From positions 124,001-188,000 of the forward strand of contig JBGVCG010000003.1 in assembly GCA_045226255.1 (NCBI GenBank): 64,000 nucleotides of DNA, read 5' to 3'. Below the pieces are notes generated by a model that worked only from the letters and a program-made list of their open reading frames with translations, was not told the origin of the DNA and made no database searches. Source of the DNA: UBA1181 sp045226255 (lineage in GTDB: Bacteria; Bacteroidota; Bacteroidia; Bacteroidales; Paludibacteraceae). Each line of letters begins with the position of its first letter. The stretch's first letter is position 1. Below are positions 18,901 to 33,900 of the stretch, piece after piece. The position numbers and the translations under genes were made by a program.

Positions 18901-21900
18901 TCCATGAGTCTGAAGTAATTGTTCTTGGTGTCACTCGTTTCGTTGTTGACGGTCCATGTGTATCCGTCATTTGCTCCGGACACGTAGATGAGTTTCTCTT
19001 CTCCGTAACATACGTAGTTGGTATCCATTCTAAAGGCGAGTACAGGGTACTCCTTCACGTGGATGGTGATGTCTCTGTTGCTGACACATCCGTGTTTGTC
19101 TTTCGCCCAAACCGTGAGGGTGGTGTCTGTGCCCGTCGGATTCACATTGTGCAGTATGAACGGATTAATTCTGCTATATCCTACATTTCCGTAGTTGTCT
19201 GCGTCTGCGTCGTGGTTCCAATTGTATCGCAGATTTATGTCGTCTCCGATAATCTTAGCATCTCCGCCTCGACAGATTGGATCCAGCAGATTCAGTGAGA
19301 ATTCCGGCAATGGGTTGATGCCCACATTGGCTCTTCCTGTGGATACGCACTTGTGCTTATCTTCTACCTTGATGATGTAGGTGGTAGCGGAGGTCAATTG
19401 AGGTGTCGTATATGTCGCACCCTCATGACTTGCCGAGTTCCAGAGATAAGTCACTTCGGACGGACTTGTGCTTGGATCCGTCTTGGTGCAGACTGCTGTC
19501 AATTTTATTGAATCATTGTAGCAGATGGCAGTGTCGATAGGTTGGATCGTAGGCAACTCCCAAACGTTGACAGTGAAATCCATATGCGACTCGCAACCAC
19601 CTTTTTCGCTTGTTGCAGTCACTGTGAATTTGCTCTTGTTCTCGTTGATTATCTCTTGGATGAAGTTGTTCGTGCTACCATTGCTCCAAACGAGAGTGGA
19701 TGGGATGTTTGTTGAAACTTGTATGTAGGCGGACGAACCTATGCAGACGGTGTCCACATTCTTGACAGTATCTATGATTGGATATTGATCTGCCAAGATG
19801 GTTAATGATTCAATCTCCTCACATCCCTTCATGCCTTCGTCAGTATTCGATTTAGCCGTCACGTACAACGTGGTGTCTTTCGTGAGTGGCAACCAACCTG
19901 ACTGATAAGTGGCGGCGTGCCTGCTGCTCAGACTCTTACCCTCGTAGATTTGTACATCTGCACCGCTTGGCGTCCTCCAGGTATATTTGAGGTTTTGGCT
20001 GGAAATAGCTTTCACCTCTATCCAACCGATGGTGGTATCGTTCGCACAGACGGACGGATTGCTTTCCAATCTGAATACTGGTCGTTTCTCCAGATTTACA
20101 GTGACGCTGTCGAAATTCTCACATCCGTGGGAGTCTTTACCTGCCAAGTGATATGTGGTCTTGTCAGTTGGTGCGATCTCGAAGCTGTCGATGTGGCTGT
20201 ATGCATTGTTTTCCCATTTGTATACCTGGTTCGGTGAAACAAGAGGAATGTCGCTTCCTGTCGCTACCAACGTATCGGTGAAGGCTTCACAGATCGTGTA
20301 GGATGGCTCTCTGTTAATCTTGATTTCCGGCATCTTCCATGTCGATACCAGGAATCCAGTGTCTCTCGTACATCCTTGCATCGTCACCTTGGAGACGAAA
20401 TATGCCTCGTTTGTGATGCCATTCTTAAATGCAGGAGCTTGCGTGGTGTAACTTGTGGCGTTCGACAGCAATGTGGAGTCTGTTCCACTCACTGTATACC
20501 AAGCATAGGTTGCGGCCACATTCTTTCCTGTCATCGTGGCTTGGTTGCCCTTACAGATGCTGTCTGGGTAATCGATTTTTGCCAATGGGAAGAGCTTGGT
20601 CTGAACACTTATGGATTCCTTGTTCTTACATCCGAGGGAGTCTTGTGCCCAAACAGTGAACGAAAGGGTCGCTGGGGTACCTACGCTATCCGTCTCGAAT
20701 TCATGGATGTTTACATCCTCGAATGCTCCGTTCTTGTTGTCACTCCAGTGATAGGAGAGTCGTGCTCCTTCGTCATCTGGCTTCGCTGTGACTATTGCGT
20801 TTTCACCCTCGCAGACGAGTGGATCTGCTGACAGACTGAATGTCGGCAGTTCGTTCACTTGAACCTCGAATGTGTCACTGTTCTCACAGGTTGTAGCTGT
20901 GCTAGTGGCAAGTACGGTGTAACTTGTGGTCAATCTCGGTGACTCGTGCAGTGATGCACTGTCGGATCCGAGAAGACTTTGGTTGCCTGTGATCTTCCAA
21001 TGGTATGTGGTTGCCTCCGTGCTGACGGCTTTCAAGACAACGCTGTCGCCATAGCAGATGCTTGGTGTATTGGTCTGAATCTTGATGCCTGGCAGATCGT
21101 AAACTTTTACGGTCACGTAGTCTTGCTTCTTACAACCATCCAATTCTCCTTCTACGATATATCTAGTCTCTTGCCATACCGTATCAACCATTTCAAATTG
21201 TCCGATCTTTTTGCTGTTTAGAGAGTCTCCTCTGTCGTTCGTCCAATCATATCGGCTGGAGTTTCCTGTTACAACAAGTGTCACAACGTCGCCCATACAG
21301 ATTGTGGTGTCGTTGGTTTTAATCTTGATTTCTGGAGTCCTCTTAGCCTTCACTTCGAAGGTCTTGGTGTTATAGCAAGTGATTTCGTTGATCCTGTAGC
21401 TTCCTCGCACCTTCAGTACGGTGTCTGCTCCGATCGGTAAGAAAATGGTATCCTTGTCGATGGACGTGTATTGAACACCATTCTCAGTCCATGTGATGAT
21501 AGTATCCCTTCCACTGTCTTTCACATAACCATACCAGTTGTAGCTCAACGGATATCCTATGGTTATAGGGGTCGTGTAGAGCTTGTTGGTCGTGTCGGAA
21601 CATACGTCCGCCACACCGTTCACCTCGAACGATGGTAATGGGTTGATGTGGATAGGAATTGTGTCTCTGTTCTGACAACCATGATGGTCGGTCACAAGCA
21701 CAACGTGTCTCTCACCTTCGTTCTTTGGACTTATAAGGGTGGTGTCCTTGTCGTTGTTGGTGGCAGGGGATGTGCTTCTATCGTCCCACTTATAGGTGTA
21801 AGGGGTCGGCGCATCCTTCACTGTTACGATGAGTTTCACCTCTCCGTCCTTACATGCTTGCGCTGTGTCTGACCTTTGGGTCTCTGCGTCCGTGATGATT

Positions 21901-24900
21901 ACGTCAGGCAGATCCCAAATCCTGATGGTGGTGTCAACCTCTGAGCGACAACCTTCTTTCTCTCCTATAATGGTGAATGTTGTGGCGCTCTTCAAGAGGT
22001 CGCTTGAGTAGTTGTTTCCGTTCTCTTTCAACACGTTGCGGTGGCTGTCGAGCCATTTGAACGAGGTCTGGTAGATGGATCCGGACACAGTGTCCTCAGC
22101 GGTGAGAGCCACAGGACTACCGTAACATACTGCGCTATCCGTACTGATCTTGATCCGCGGATTAGGCTTCCAAAGAATCTTATGTTTTACTGTGTCGGAG
22201 ACGCAACCATTGCCATCCTTCGCCAATGCGTAGTATGTGGTCGTGTCGGAGAGGGTGATCCTCTCTGTCGTGTTGCCTGCGTTGTTGGCGAACGAATGAG
22301 TTACCCCATCTCCAATCGCACCCCACAGATAGGCGAGGTCGGCTTTGTTGGCCACTAGAACGCTGTCCTTTCCGTCGCACATCTTGGCAGGGTAGGAGAA
22401 GTCAAATTTAGGAAGTGGGTTCACCTTCACTGTGATGTCTGCGGTGTCCATACATCCATGTATGTCGGTTCCGTAAACGATGTACTTTTGCTCGTTGTTC
22501 GCCGTTACGGAGATGGATGCGTTTCCTCCCGTGAATCCTTGCCACTCGTATGTGCTTATGTCAGCTCCGTTTTTCTTTTGTGCAGTGAGCACGATGGAAT
22601 CACGGAAGCATACGGCTGTGTCGGCTTTTGTTCCCTCAAAGACGGTGATCGTCGGACGATCCCATATGAACACGGTCATGGTATCTGATGAAGAACATCC
22701 GTCGGTCGTACCTGTCACAATGAATCTCTTGCTTTGAGTCAACCCCTTTTCTGTGTAAGTGGAGCGTGTATTGGCCAAACCTTCCCATACGTAAGTAGTC
22801 GCACCCGATGCAGTGAGGACTGCGTCGCTTCCCTTACAGATCGTGTCAGGTCCACTCAAATCCACATTCGGATTGTCTTTCTTAGTGATTGCCACTTCTC
22901 CTTCCGCCTTGCAGAATTGGTTGTTGTAGGCAACAACCGAATAGGTTGAGTCTCCCTCTATCTTGACCTTCAGGTGCAGATCTTCCTCTCTGAGTAGGGT
23001 GGAAGACGTAGAGTCTCCATGTTTGATGGTGTGGTTGGTGTTTTTATTCTTCCATTCGATGTATATCAGGTTGTTGCCGTTGACATATACGTTGCTGGTC
23101 GCACCCTTACAGTAGACCGTATCGCCCTTAGGCAATATTCTTGGCTTCGTGTGAGCGCTGAGTGAGTATTGTCCTGTTGCGGAACAATTCAAGTTGTTCG
23201 TCAATGTGACTTTGTATAATTCATCCTTGGTAGGAGATTCAGAGATTGTCATGTCTCCGGTGTTGATCGTCACTCCACCTTTTTCCCATACCGCATTGAT
23301 GATATTCTTGTACGCACTTGTGTCGGATGCGGTCAGCTCTACTGTCTCGCCTGTGCAGACGAATGCTGGTCCATCCACCTTCACTTCTGGTGTTGGGTTC
23401 ACCTTGAACTCGATTGGTATCGTTTGTTCACACAAGATGCTCGTTGTGGACTGCGTATAGCGGTTGAACGCTTTCACAGTATCCATATATGTACCGACTT
23501 CACGTACAGTATCCTCAATGTATTGGGCGATGCTCGTCATGTTAGTGGTACCCGGCCAGATGTAGAAGTCGGCAGTTTCGTTGCCTTGCGATGCGTCTGC
23601 CTTTACCTTGTAGATTTGGGTTCCACCGTAGCATAAACTATCCTCATAACTTATTGTCACGTTAGGTGTGTCTCTTACGGCGATTAGCTTCGAAACCGTA
23701 TCTCGGCAAACTAACTGATTTGTCGCGTTGTACGCCACCTCTACTCGAACCATTACATCCTTGTCGGATATGTTGATCTTCGCTTTGTTGCCATCGACTT
23801 GAGAAGCGTTGATGGCGCTCCAAACGTTGGATGCGGCAATGGAATCCTCCCATGTGTAGGTGGCTGTACCATTGATGCCCCTGTGGCTGGCGGTTATATT
23901 CACTTCGCTTCCTTGGCATGCGATGGCATTCGCCTCTAACTCGATGATCGGAAGTTTGTGGACTTCGATTAACTTCTCCGCTGTATCCGTACATTGTGTT
24001 TCCATGTCGGTGGTCACTACACGGTATGTCGTCGACTGCGTCGGATTGACTGTGATAGTGTCACCTCCTAGCTTGTTCGTGCTGGTTTCGTTGGTGTTCC
24101 ACTCATACTTGATGTCGTGGCTCGTGATACCAGTCTGTGCCTTCAAGTCTATAGTTTGTTTCTCGCAGATGTCTTTTTCGCTGCTGAGAATGACTGATGG
24201 TCTTGGATTGATACGGATATGGAAGGTGGTATCGCTCTCGCATTTATTCTTGTCTATTCCCTTGATCGTGTATGGGAAGATATTATTTCCGCTGGTGAAT
24301 GAGGTGTACGGAGGATTGATCGATTGGGACAATCCTGTTGCGTTGTTCGACAATCCTCTACCATTCCATACGTAATTGGAAGGGTCTGAACCTGCTCCGG
24401 ACACACGGATAATCGTGCTTTCTCCGCTACACAGTATGGAGTCTCCGATGATGGAGAGTACTGGGAGCTCCCATTGCGTGATGGTGAATGGTGCGGAGGT
24501 GTTCTCACAACCCCTGTCTGTTATCACATGAGCCTTGATGGTCTTTTGCGTAGCGTCCATCATGACTTTATGTGTGTTGGAGGTCTCATTCTGTACGGTG
24601 TCGTTACCCTCAATCCATCTGTATGAGTATGGAGTCTTACCATTGCTTGCGATGGCAGTATATGTCTCCTCCTTCCCTTTACAGATGTACTTCTTGCCAT
24701 CGATGGAGATGGATGGCAATGCTTTGACATTGACCTTGGCGGTGTCTCGACCCACACATCCCCTTTCGTCAGTGACTTTGACAGGGAATTTGTAAGTGGA
24801 CATCGTATTGGTGAGAGGGAGTGACATGGCGGTGTCGCCTGGATTTATTACCGCATCAATGTTCCTCATCTCCCAAGCGTAGGTGAACGAGATAGTGCTT

Positions 24901-27900
24901 CCTGGCGCAGCGGCGCTTTGTCTGCTTGCCTTAGCTACCAATTTAGCTTTTGTGTTGTAGCAGATCGTGTCGTCATTTGCTTTCGTGATAACTTCTGCCT
25001 TCAGCTTAGGAAGCTCCAACTTCTTGATTTTCACGGAATCTGTCGTCTCACAACCGTTCTTCTTTGCGGTTACATAGAAGGTGGTGTCGCTTTTGATCTG
25101 TACGTTTATACTGCTGTTCGTGCTGTTGACATCCTTCCATGTGAATGTGGAGGATGGACTGGTCGCAGTGAGCGTGATGTGATCGTTCTCGCAGACGGAT
25201 GTGTCTGGACTCATCGTGACAGCTGGATTTTCCTTCACAATCACCTTTTGCGTAGCTGTATTTTCACACGTGAACCCTTCCGTATGATATTCTATTTTTG
25301 TTACGGTATAGGTGTTCGTGGTGGATACATTCTGTATTGTGGCTTCATGTGAGGTGGAGATAGTGGTGTTCCCTAACGTCCAAGTGTAGCGAGTTGGCGC
25401 ATCATCTGGATCTTCTACGCTTAAATTCACATTAGATCCCTTACATGCGTATATGTCGCCTGTCGTTTTAACGATAGGGAGTTCTTTCACTTTCACGTTG
25501 AACCTTGCGGTATCCTTACAGCCTTTGTCGCTGGTTCCTAACAACCAGTAGTTCGTGTTGGTGAGGGCCGTTGGAGTGTAGGTCTGATCTGTTGATCTGT
25601 TGCTCCATTGGTATGACTCCGCATTACCTCCGCTGGTCAGTGTTAACATACTACCCAAGCAGACTGTGGTGTCGTTTTCCTTCTTCCCGTTGATGAGAAC
25701 ATTTGGCAATGGGTTGACAGTGATGGTGACGGATTCTATCTTAGAACATCCGTCGGATATAGCTTCAACTTTGTAGGTGGTTGTTGCTGTCGGTCCGAGA
25801 TTTACGTCTGATGCGCCACCGAGAGATGCAGCTCCGTCGAGCCATTTGTATGTGCCTCCAGAGTTGCCGATGAGTGTGATACGTGTACTTGCACCCTTAC
25901 AAATGGTTTTGATTCCATTGAATGTGATCTTTGGCATTGGCTTAACCCTGATGGTCACCTCTTTCGTCTCCACACAGTGTTTTCCGTCAGTAGATCCTTC
26001 GTTCACACGAACGAAGAATGTGGTGTCTTTCTCTTTGATGGCTGGTGTGAATGAACTTCCATTGCCTACGATTGTGGTCGTGTCTTTTGCATACCATGTT
26101 ATGTGCTCATATGCGGATGCATTGTCTACGGTGAGTGTCGTAGGTGAGTTAGGACATACATATGTGACACCTGATATGTTGATCTTTGGCTTAGCGCTGA
26201 CAGTCAGTATGGCGGTGTCGCTGTTGACGCAACCGTTTTGGTCTGTCACAATCAAGGTATAACCTCGTTCTCCAGTTTGTTTAGGTGAGATGTTAACCTT
26301 AACTTGCCTGTCAGATATCGTCTCAGAGCCGGTGATGCTGTTGGCGTCTTTGCTGGCTTTCCAATCGTATCCATTGGTTGCTGCTAATGCATTTCCACTG
26401 TTGTAGGTCTTGTCGAATGTGATGGATGCGGTGAAGGATGTGTCTTGCCCGATGCAAATCGTTGCAGGGGTGAGGCCTGTGATGTTTGGTAATGCATGTA
26501 CTAAGACTGCCACCGTAGTGTCATGCATACAACTTTCCTTGGTACCCGTCACTTTGATGGAATCTGTTGCCGTCATGTTCGGAATGATCAGAGATGAGCT
26601 TCCGGATTGTCTCTCTGAGAATACGCTTTCCGTGCTCTTCTTTCCTTTCCAATTGTAGGTGACACCACTCGTCGCTGTGCTCTGATCTATGTATACTTTT
26701 GCGTTCGTTCCAAAACATACTGTGTCTGGAACCACGGTGAAGCGTGGCGCATCCTTCTTTTCGATGGTATAGTCTGCACTGTCCTTACAAGTCAGGTTGT
26801 AGAGTGAATATGTTCTGAAAACGATTACTCGGAAGGTCGAATCCTGATCGATTCTCACATTGCTGAGGGTTTGATTGTTCCCTATCATCTCGTTCCCAGC
26901 TGTTCCTACGGCGTACCAATCGTGCCTGTATTCGCTGCTAGCCTGGTTCTGTTCTGTCAGAGAGAGAAGGTCTCCCTTACAGATCTTCTTGTCGTCTGTG
27001 CCGTCGATGTCACGTTTGATGCTAACGATAGGGTTACTGTATACATTGACTTTGACGGTCGTGTCTTTCTGACATTTGTTGTCGTCTGTTGCGGTCACCT
27101 TGTAGTTGGCGTCCGATTTAATGTTCTTGACGTGGATGCTGTCTTTGTCTTTCCTTCCGTCAATGTTTTCACCCTCCCACAAGTAGGTTGGGTTGTTATT
27201 GTTGCCTGAAATGCTTGCGACCAATACCGTGTCGGATCCGTAACATACGTTCTTGCCCTCCACAGTTAATGTAGGCAATGGATGTACGGTTATCTTGACG
27301 GTCGAGTCGTTGACGCAGCCATCGGTGCTTGTGGCAACCACACTGAATTCTTCTGTAATATCACTTCCCGTCGTATTGATCATCTTTTGGTTGTTGTCTA
27401 GGTATCCGAGCTGTAAGGTTGCCCATTTCACGGATATACCCTGATCAACGTGCGCACTCATCTTCACGTCTGTTCCACTACATACGGTATCGTTAGGAGA
27501 AACAGCCAATTGGATTTGAGGCTTCGGTGTCATACGGATGGTCTTCTTTACCGTGTCGCATTTACAACCATTTCCACCGATTCCCGTCACGCTCAATGTG
27601 ACGTCTCCTTTTATTCCTCTGATATATACTTGGTTGCTTCCTGTTGTATAGCCTAATGTCGCTTGTGCGGATTGACCTTCGTTGAAACTTACCTCGTACA
27701 TGCTATTGGTTAGGCCAGACAGTGTATAGGCATCATCCAGTCCTTCGCAGATGAAGTCTGGTCCCTCTATCTGGATTTGTTCAGGGTTTTTGATATCTAC
27801 CGTTACACTGGAAGATTGCCTACATCCTTTTCCGTCGGTGAGGTCTAGGGTATAGGATGTTTTCTTGTCAGGTGAAACGTTCAATATTTTCGTGGTGTTG

Positions 27901-30900
27901 TCGATGTTCTTCCACTTCCATTTGTAGTCTGTTTCGTTACCGTTCGCAAATCCTATAATGCCTGAGATCAATATGTTATTGTTGTTCGAGCAGACAATTG
28001 GATTGTTGCTGATGTCATTACCTTCGTTTTCAACCTTCAAGTTGAGGGTTGGCAACTCGAACGGAGTTACGACGATAGAAGTATCCTTCTTACAATCGTT
28101 TAATACGGCGGAAAGTTTGAACGTGGTTGCACCTCCGATTTCCGAGTTGGAGATCCATTGTGAACCTCCTTGGCTTCCGTCTGGCCAAATATAGTAATCG
28201 GCTTTGTCGCTTTCGTTGATTTTTATAGTCGCCAAGTCACCTTTGCAGACCTCTACGTCTCTGATTGATAGAGTAGGATCTGGTTTGTTGTTGACATAGA
28301 ATGTGTCTGAAATGCCAACGCACTTGTCGTTGTCCGTGGCTTTTGCCACAAATGCATACGGCAAATTGACCGTCGTGGTGTTCACGTGGTTAACCGTGAT
28401 GGTGTTTCCTGGCGCACTGGATGTCTCGAACTCGTTGTTGCCTAGTTGAGTGGCACCAATCCACACTTCCCAATCATATTTCTCGATTGTTTTATTGCTC
28501 GTTCTAGCGGTTAGGATAACAGATGTGTCTATGCAGACAGAGTTGTCTCCCGAAATGGTTACGTTAGGGAGAGAAATACCTGTGATGGTCGTATCCTTAG
28601 TGTCGACACATCCAGTCCTGTTGTCTATCACCTTAACGGTATGCTTTTGGGATAGGGTAGTGGTGATGCCTACTTTTAATGAATCGTCATCATATGATGT
28701 GTTGTTGTCCCATACATAGGTGAAACCTTGCCCTGCATTGTTCATTTCGTGGACATTGCTTGGGGATTGCGCCTTCGCCTTGATGGTGACGCTGTCGCCG
28801 ATACATCTTCTTCCTTCTATCGCATCGATGAGAACGGTAGGCAACTCATTGACCCAAACAGTGATATCTGCCGTGTCGACGCAATTGCCATCTGTTCCTT
28901 CAACCCTATAAGTCTTGGTCGCTGTCAATTCTTCTGTGTAGGAAGAACCTGTTGCGTAAGCTGTTCCGTCGCTATTCAACCATCTGTAGATCTTGGCACC
29001 TGTTAAATTGATGGTCTTTCGTCCATCCCCTTTGCATCGGGTGCTGTCTGCGGTTGTGATATTTGGCTTTTTCTCTTTTGACAATGTTTTCCTATCAGAC
29101 TCGCCGATGCAAGTGGTGCCTTCGGTTGAGTGTGCAGGGTATTCTTCAACCCACACTGTGATGTCAGGGAATTCCGGTGTGATTGTTACTGAAATCTCAG
29201 AATTGCCTTGACCTCCCACAGAGAAGATGATGTCTGAATTATTATATGTGTGTGGTCCATTCTCCCTGTATGTTTCATTGCCGATGTGCCATACATAGGA
29301 TGATCCATTTTGTCCGATCGCTGACCACTTGACTGTGTTTCCGACGCATGGAGCCCCTTCCGAAAGGATATTAGGTTTCGGGTTCGGAATGACGGTGACA
29401 ACTGCGTTCTTCGTGGTTCTACAAGTCAAATTGTTTGAGTATTTTTTCTGGGCCGTGATGGCGTAACTTTTGTTCTTGTCTGTATGAACATGGAAGGTAT
29501 GTGCCGTCGTTGAAGATATATTTTCTCCCTCCATAGCGTAGGAGTAAGGCTCTGCAGAGGTGACTTTGATGTTCACGTCGTGGCTTCCATTTTTACAGAT
29601 ACTGATACTGTCAGGTGTGAGAACGAAATTAGGATTCTCCCTGACTGGCACTGTGATCTGGGTATCTTTCTTACATCCGTTGTTTGTTGCGGTCACAGTG
29701 AAAATCGTGGCCTCATGCAATTGCTGGGTCACATGATCCGCATTTGACACTGAGTTTTCCGCATTGTTGTCACCTCCCCAGCCCCAATCATAACGGGTGT
29801 TGCGTTCTGGGTTGGAGATGGAAACTGTCATGTTCTCTCCTGCACATCTGTCTGGCAAGGTGAATTGAGGATTTGGTGTTGGTTTGACGGTCAATGTGTA
29901 TTGGGCGGTTCCTTCGCATTGGTCGCTGTTAATACCTGTGATCGTTATTTTCTTTGTGCCGGATGTTAATTGGCTTTTGTTGATGGTGTAACTCTTCCCG
30001 TTGGCGGTTGGTAGCTCATTGGAATCAGCTTCCCATGTATAACTGATGTTGGATTCGTTCGTCTCACCATCGGTTTTTGCCTTCAATACGAGAGAGTCGT
30101 ATTCGCAGATGTTCCCTTCTCCGTTTCTTGTGTAGAAGTTTCCTCCGTCGTCACTGACTCTGACGATAGGTATGCCGAGAACGTTCAGCTTGTATTGCTT
30201 TGTGCTCTCACATTTTGTTATTGTATCCGTCGCATGGGCGGTGTAAGTCATTTCTCCTGTGGCGTTAATCACAGGTGTGAAGGTGTTGGAATTGATAGAT
30301 CCGTTCCATTTCCATGTCACGTTGTTGATAGGATTTGCGGTAATGGTTACTGTCTCTTGAGTCGCATTGCTGAGACATATCTTTCCTTCGTCATCCTTAC
30401 CTCCGATGCTGGTAATGTTATTTGATGTATTGAATGTGATGGTTGGTTTGTCGTTGATATGGATATCTTTTATCGTGTCAGCTTTTCCACAACCATTCTT
30501 ATAACCAATGATGGCAAAGCCTTTCCCGTTCTTGTGAGATTCGATGGAGTCGTTTAAAAGCACTCTGGATGAACCTGTCGTCTTTTGATCGAAATCCCAA
30601 TATATGGATGTGACTCCATCGATGGTGACGATAGCATCACTTCCCTCGCAGACATTGATGGCTGGAACATTGAATGACGGTGAAGGCTTGACGGTTACAA
30701 TGTGTTTAACTGTGTCTGTACATCCAATATTGTTGGATGCGATGACATTGATGGCCACTGTTGTGTTCTCCGTACCGCCGTTTGTGAATGTCGGAGAGAT
30801 TGTCGTTTTGTTATTCTCCGTTTTTGTCTCGTTGCCTATTTTCCACTCCCAGTTGAATGTGACGGAGTTATCCGACGTGTTTTTGTTTTCTGCGGTGAGG

Positions 30901-33900
30901 GTTAAAGGATTCCCGGAGCAGATGGTCTTGTCTCCCGTCACTATGAAGCTAGGAATAGCCTTGACGGTTACGGTCACTGTGGAGTCGGAGTGGCAGCCTC
31001 CCAACTTGTTGTAACCTATTACGGTATACTTATGTGTTCCTGTCGCATTCGGTGTTACAGAGGCTTCTCCATTTTGCTTGTCGGTCAATCCATTTCCTTT
31101 CGTCCAAACGATCAGGGAGTCTGCGTTTCCTGCTTGTAGCGTGATTGTTTGTCCGAAGCAAATCTCTTGATTTGGACTTACGGTAAGTTCTGGTTTCCTG
31201 TAGCCGGTTACTGTCACCGCTGTGCTGTCGGATTTACAGCCACCTTTGGTTGCTACTAACTTGTAATTTTTCGTTGCCGCATTCAGAATGGCAGTGTGGT
31301 TGGTTCCTTTTGCGCTCTTCTGCTGCCCGTTCTCTACCCAGAACCATTCGTAGGTGTCCGCATCACCTTCCATTACTTTCACAGTGGCATAGTCACCTAT
31401 ACATGCTGTAGTGTCTCTGGTGACGAAGACAGGGTATGGACTCGTCTTGATGGTGTAGGTGGTTGTTCCTGGACATCCTTTCAGACTTGTGCCTTCCACA
31501 GTGATGATGGTGTCTTTTGTTACCGTTATGCTGGCTTCGCTTTTATTCGTGCCTGTACCGATGATGCGACCCTCGTTCCAAGTATAGTCGCTTCCTCCAC
31601 CATTGCCAGCTACCAAACTTACTTGCTGAGCGTTGTTGCTGCCTGCGCAGACAGTAGTGTCTCCTCCTGACTTTCCGTTGATGGTCAGGATAGGGTTGTT
31701 GTTAACTGTGATTTCCAGGGTGTCTCTTCCTGTACATTGTGCCTCGTCTGTTACGGTAACGATGCAAGTCATGTCATTGTCTGGTTTCAGTGTAGTCTTG
31801 CAGGATGCCGTGCTGGAGGTGTTCCAAGCGTAGGACAAACTGCTAGCCCCTGTTCCATTGGTGCAATCTTGTGTCTTTACGTTGATGGAGTCGCCCGCAC
31901 AGATTTCCACTGTTTCTTTGCTTTCCCAGATGTCAGCCCCTGTTTCTGTTAACAATGTGACGGTTGGATTCTCGGTGACAACGATGGTGTGGGACTTCCT
32001 GGTGTCACACGATCCATTGCTTATGATGGCGATGAACTTGTGCGTGCCTGTTTTGATAGATTCAAATGAAAGCACTCCGTTTTTGCTCGTTACTGTATCG
32101 GCGGCCGCACTGTTGGTCAATTTTGTGATTTCTGCCCCGACAGTGTCCGCTCCATTGTTGTATTGGTACCATTTGATGGTGTACTCCGAACTGGTAGCAC
32201 CGATGAGGTCCACATTGCTGCCGGCACAAGCTTTGTTGACACCCGTGATGCTCAGATCTGGTGCCATCAATGGATCCACTACGATGATTTCAGGCTGTGA
32301 TACACAACCATTCAAGTCTGTACCTGTTACGGAGAATGTTGTGGATTGTCTGATGATGACTGTGTCGAGTTGATCGTTTCTTCTGTCAGATTGGTTCGTT
32401 AGATTATGGATTGCGGTTTTCCCTGACCATTCCCATTGGATGCTATCCATGACTTCGTCTGCGGAGGCATTGATTGTAACAGTCTGTCCTTCGCAGATTT
32501 CGTTTGCGGAGAGTGCCAGCTTTGGCAATTTTTTGAATTCGATGGTCTTTGTCGCTTCTGTCTCACAACCAGCGGAGTCCGTAATCTGTAGGGAGAATTG
32601 TGTGTTCTCGTATATGAGACCTTTCGCCGTCTCTCCCTTGCCTCCTTGTGGTGACCACTGATAGGTATATCTCATGCCTGTTGGATTCCCGGCATCAGGA
32701 ACTGCAGATATCTTGAAGGAGTCATTCTCACAGGTGTAATCCTTCTCCGCTGCTATTGTGAACTTGGATTCCGGATAGATGTTGATGATGATGCTGTCGC
32801 TTCCGGTACACTCGTCCACTGTCTTTGCGGTTGCGATGTATTTGGTGCGACCTGTTACACTTCCTGAACTTGTGTAACTTTGGTTGTGTGTCTCTCCTTG
32901 GCTGAAGTTGGAAGATTCCCATTCCCAGCTCTTGATGATGGCATTGTTGTTTTTGTTGTAGGCTATGAAGTTGGTCATCAATCCCTTACAAACAAGAGTG
33001 TCACCCATGATGTCTACATCTGGGATAGGGTTGGCCACGATTGTTTTCTCTGCGGAGGAAACACAAGTGAGGTATCCTCCAGAATTTGACAATTGGTAAT
33101 TATGGACTTCCGTTCCTTCCACTCTGAAGGTGGTCGTCTCATTTATGGTAGGATTGATGGAATCGTTCTGGATATTGTATCTTCGACTATTGAATGCTCT
33201 TGACACAGAACTGTAGTCTGCTGCTCCTTTTTCCTTCTTTGCCCATTGATAACGCAATGAGTTGGATTGTGCATCTTTCGTATAGATAGCGGTCATCTCA
33301 ACGGAATCCCCTTTACATACAGCGTTGTGGGACGATTCGATTGTGATGGAAGGTTTTCTCTTCACGATGATGCCTCTCGTCCTATCATTGGTACATCCTT
33401 CCGTATTGGTGATAGTCAGAGTGATGCTTCTGATATCCATCAGTGCAGGTTTCTCGATGGAGGATGTGGTGTCTCCAGTGCTCCATAAGTGGTTTTGGGC
33501 GTTGGATATGCCTTCGACATGTAGTCTCATGGTGTCGTTTTCACAATAAGCCGTGTCTCCTACGATGGAGAATGTTGGCTTAGCCTTGATCTGGACGAAT
33601 GTGTCTATTGGGTCAGACGAACATCCGTTTTCAAGTCCTATAACCCTGAACATGTATGAGGTTATTCCTTGGACGGTTTTGGTGTATTTCGTTCCGGTTT
33701 GGTTGGTGAGGGTGGCAGACGCTCCGTTTCCTTCGTACCAGTTGTATGTGGCCGCACCGTCGACTGTGGCCACAATCTCTTCACCTTCGCAGACGTTAGG
33801 AGCTACGACATTAATCTGTGGTTTCGGATAGACGATGATGGTGGCTTCTGTAGTAGCAGGGCACCCATACGAGTTCTTGGCACTCACTTGGAATATGGTG

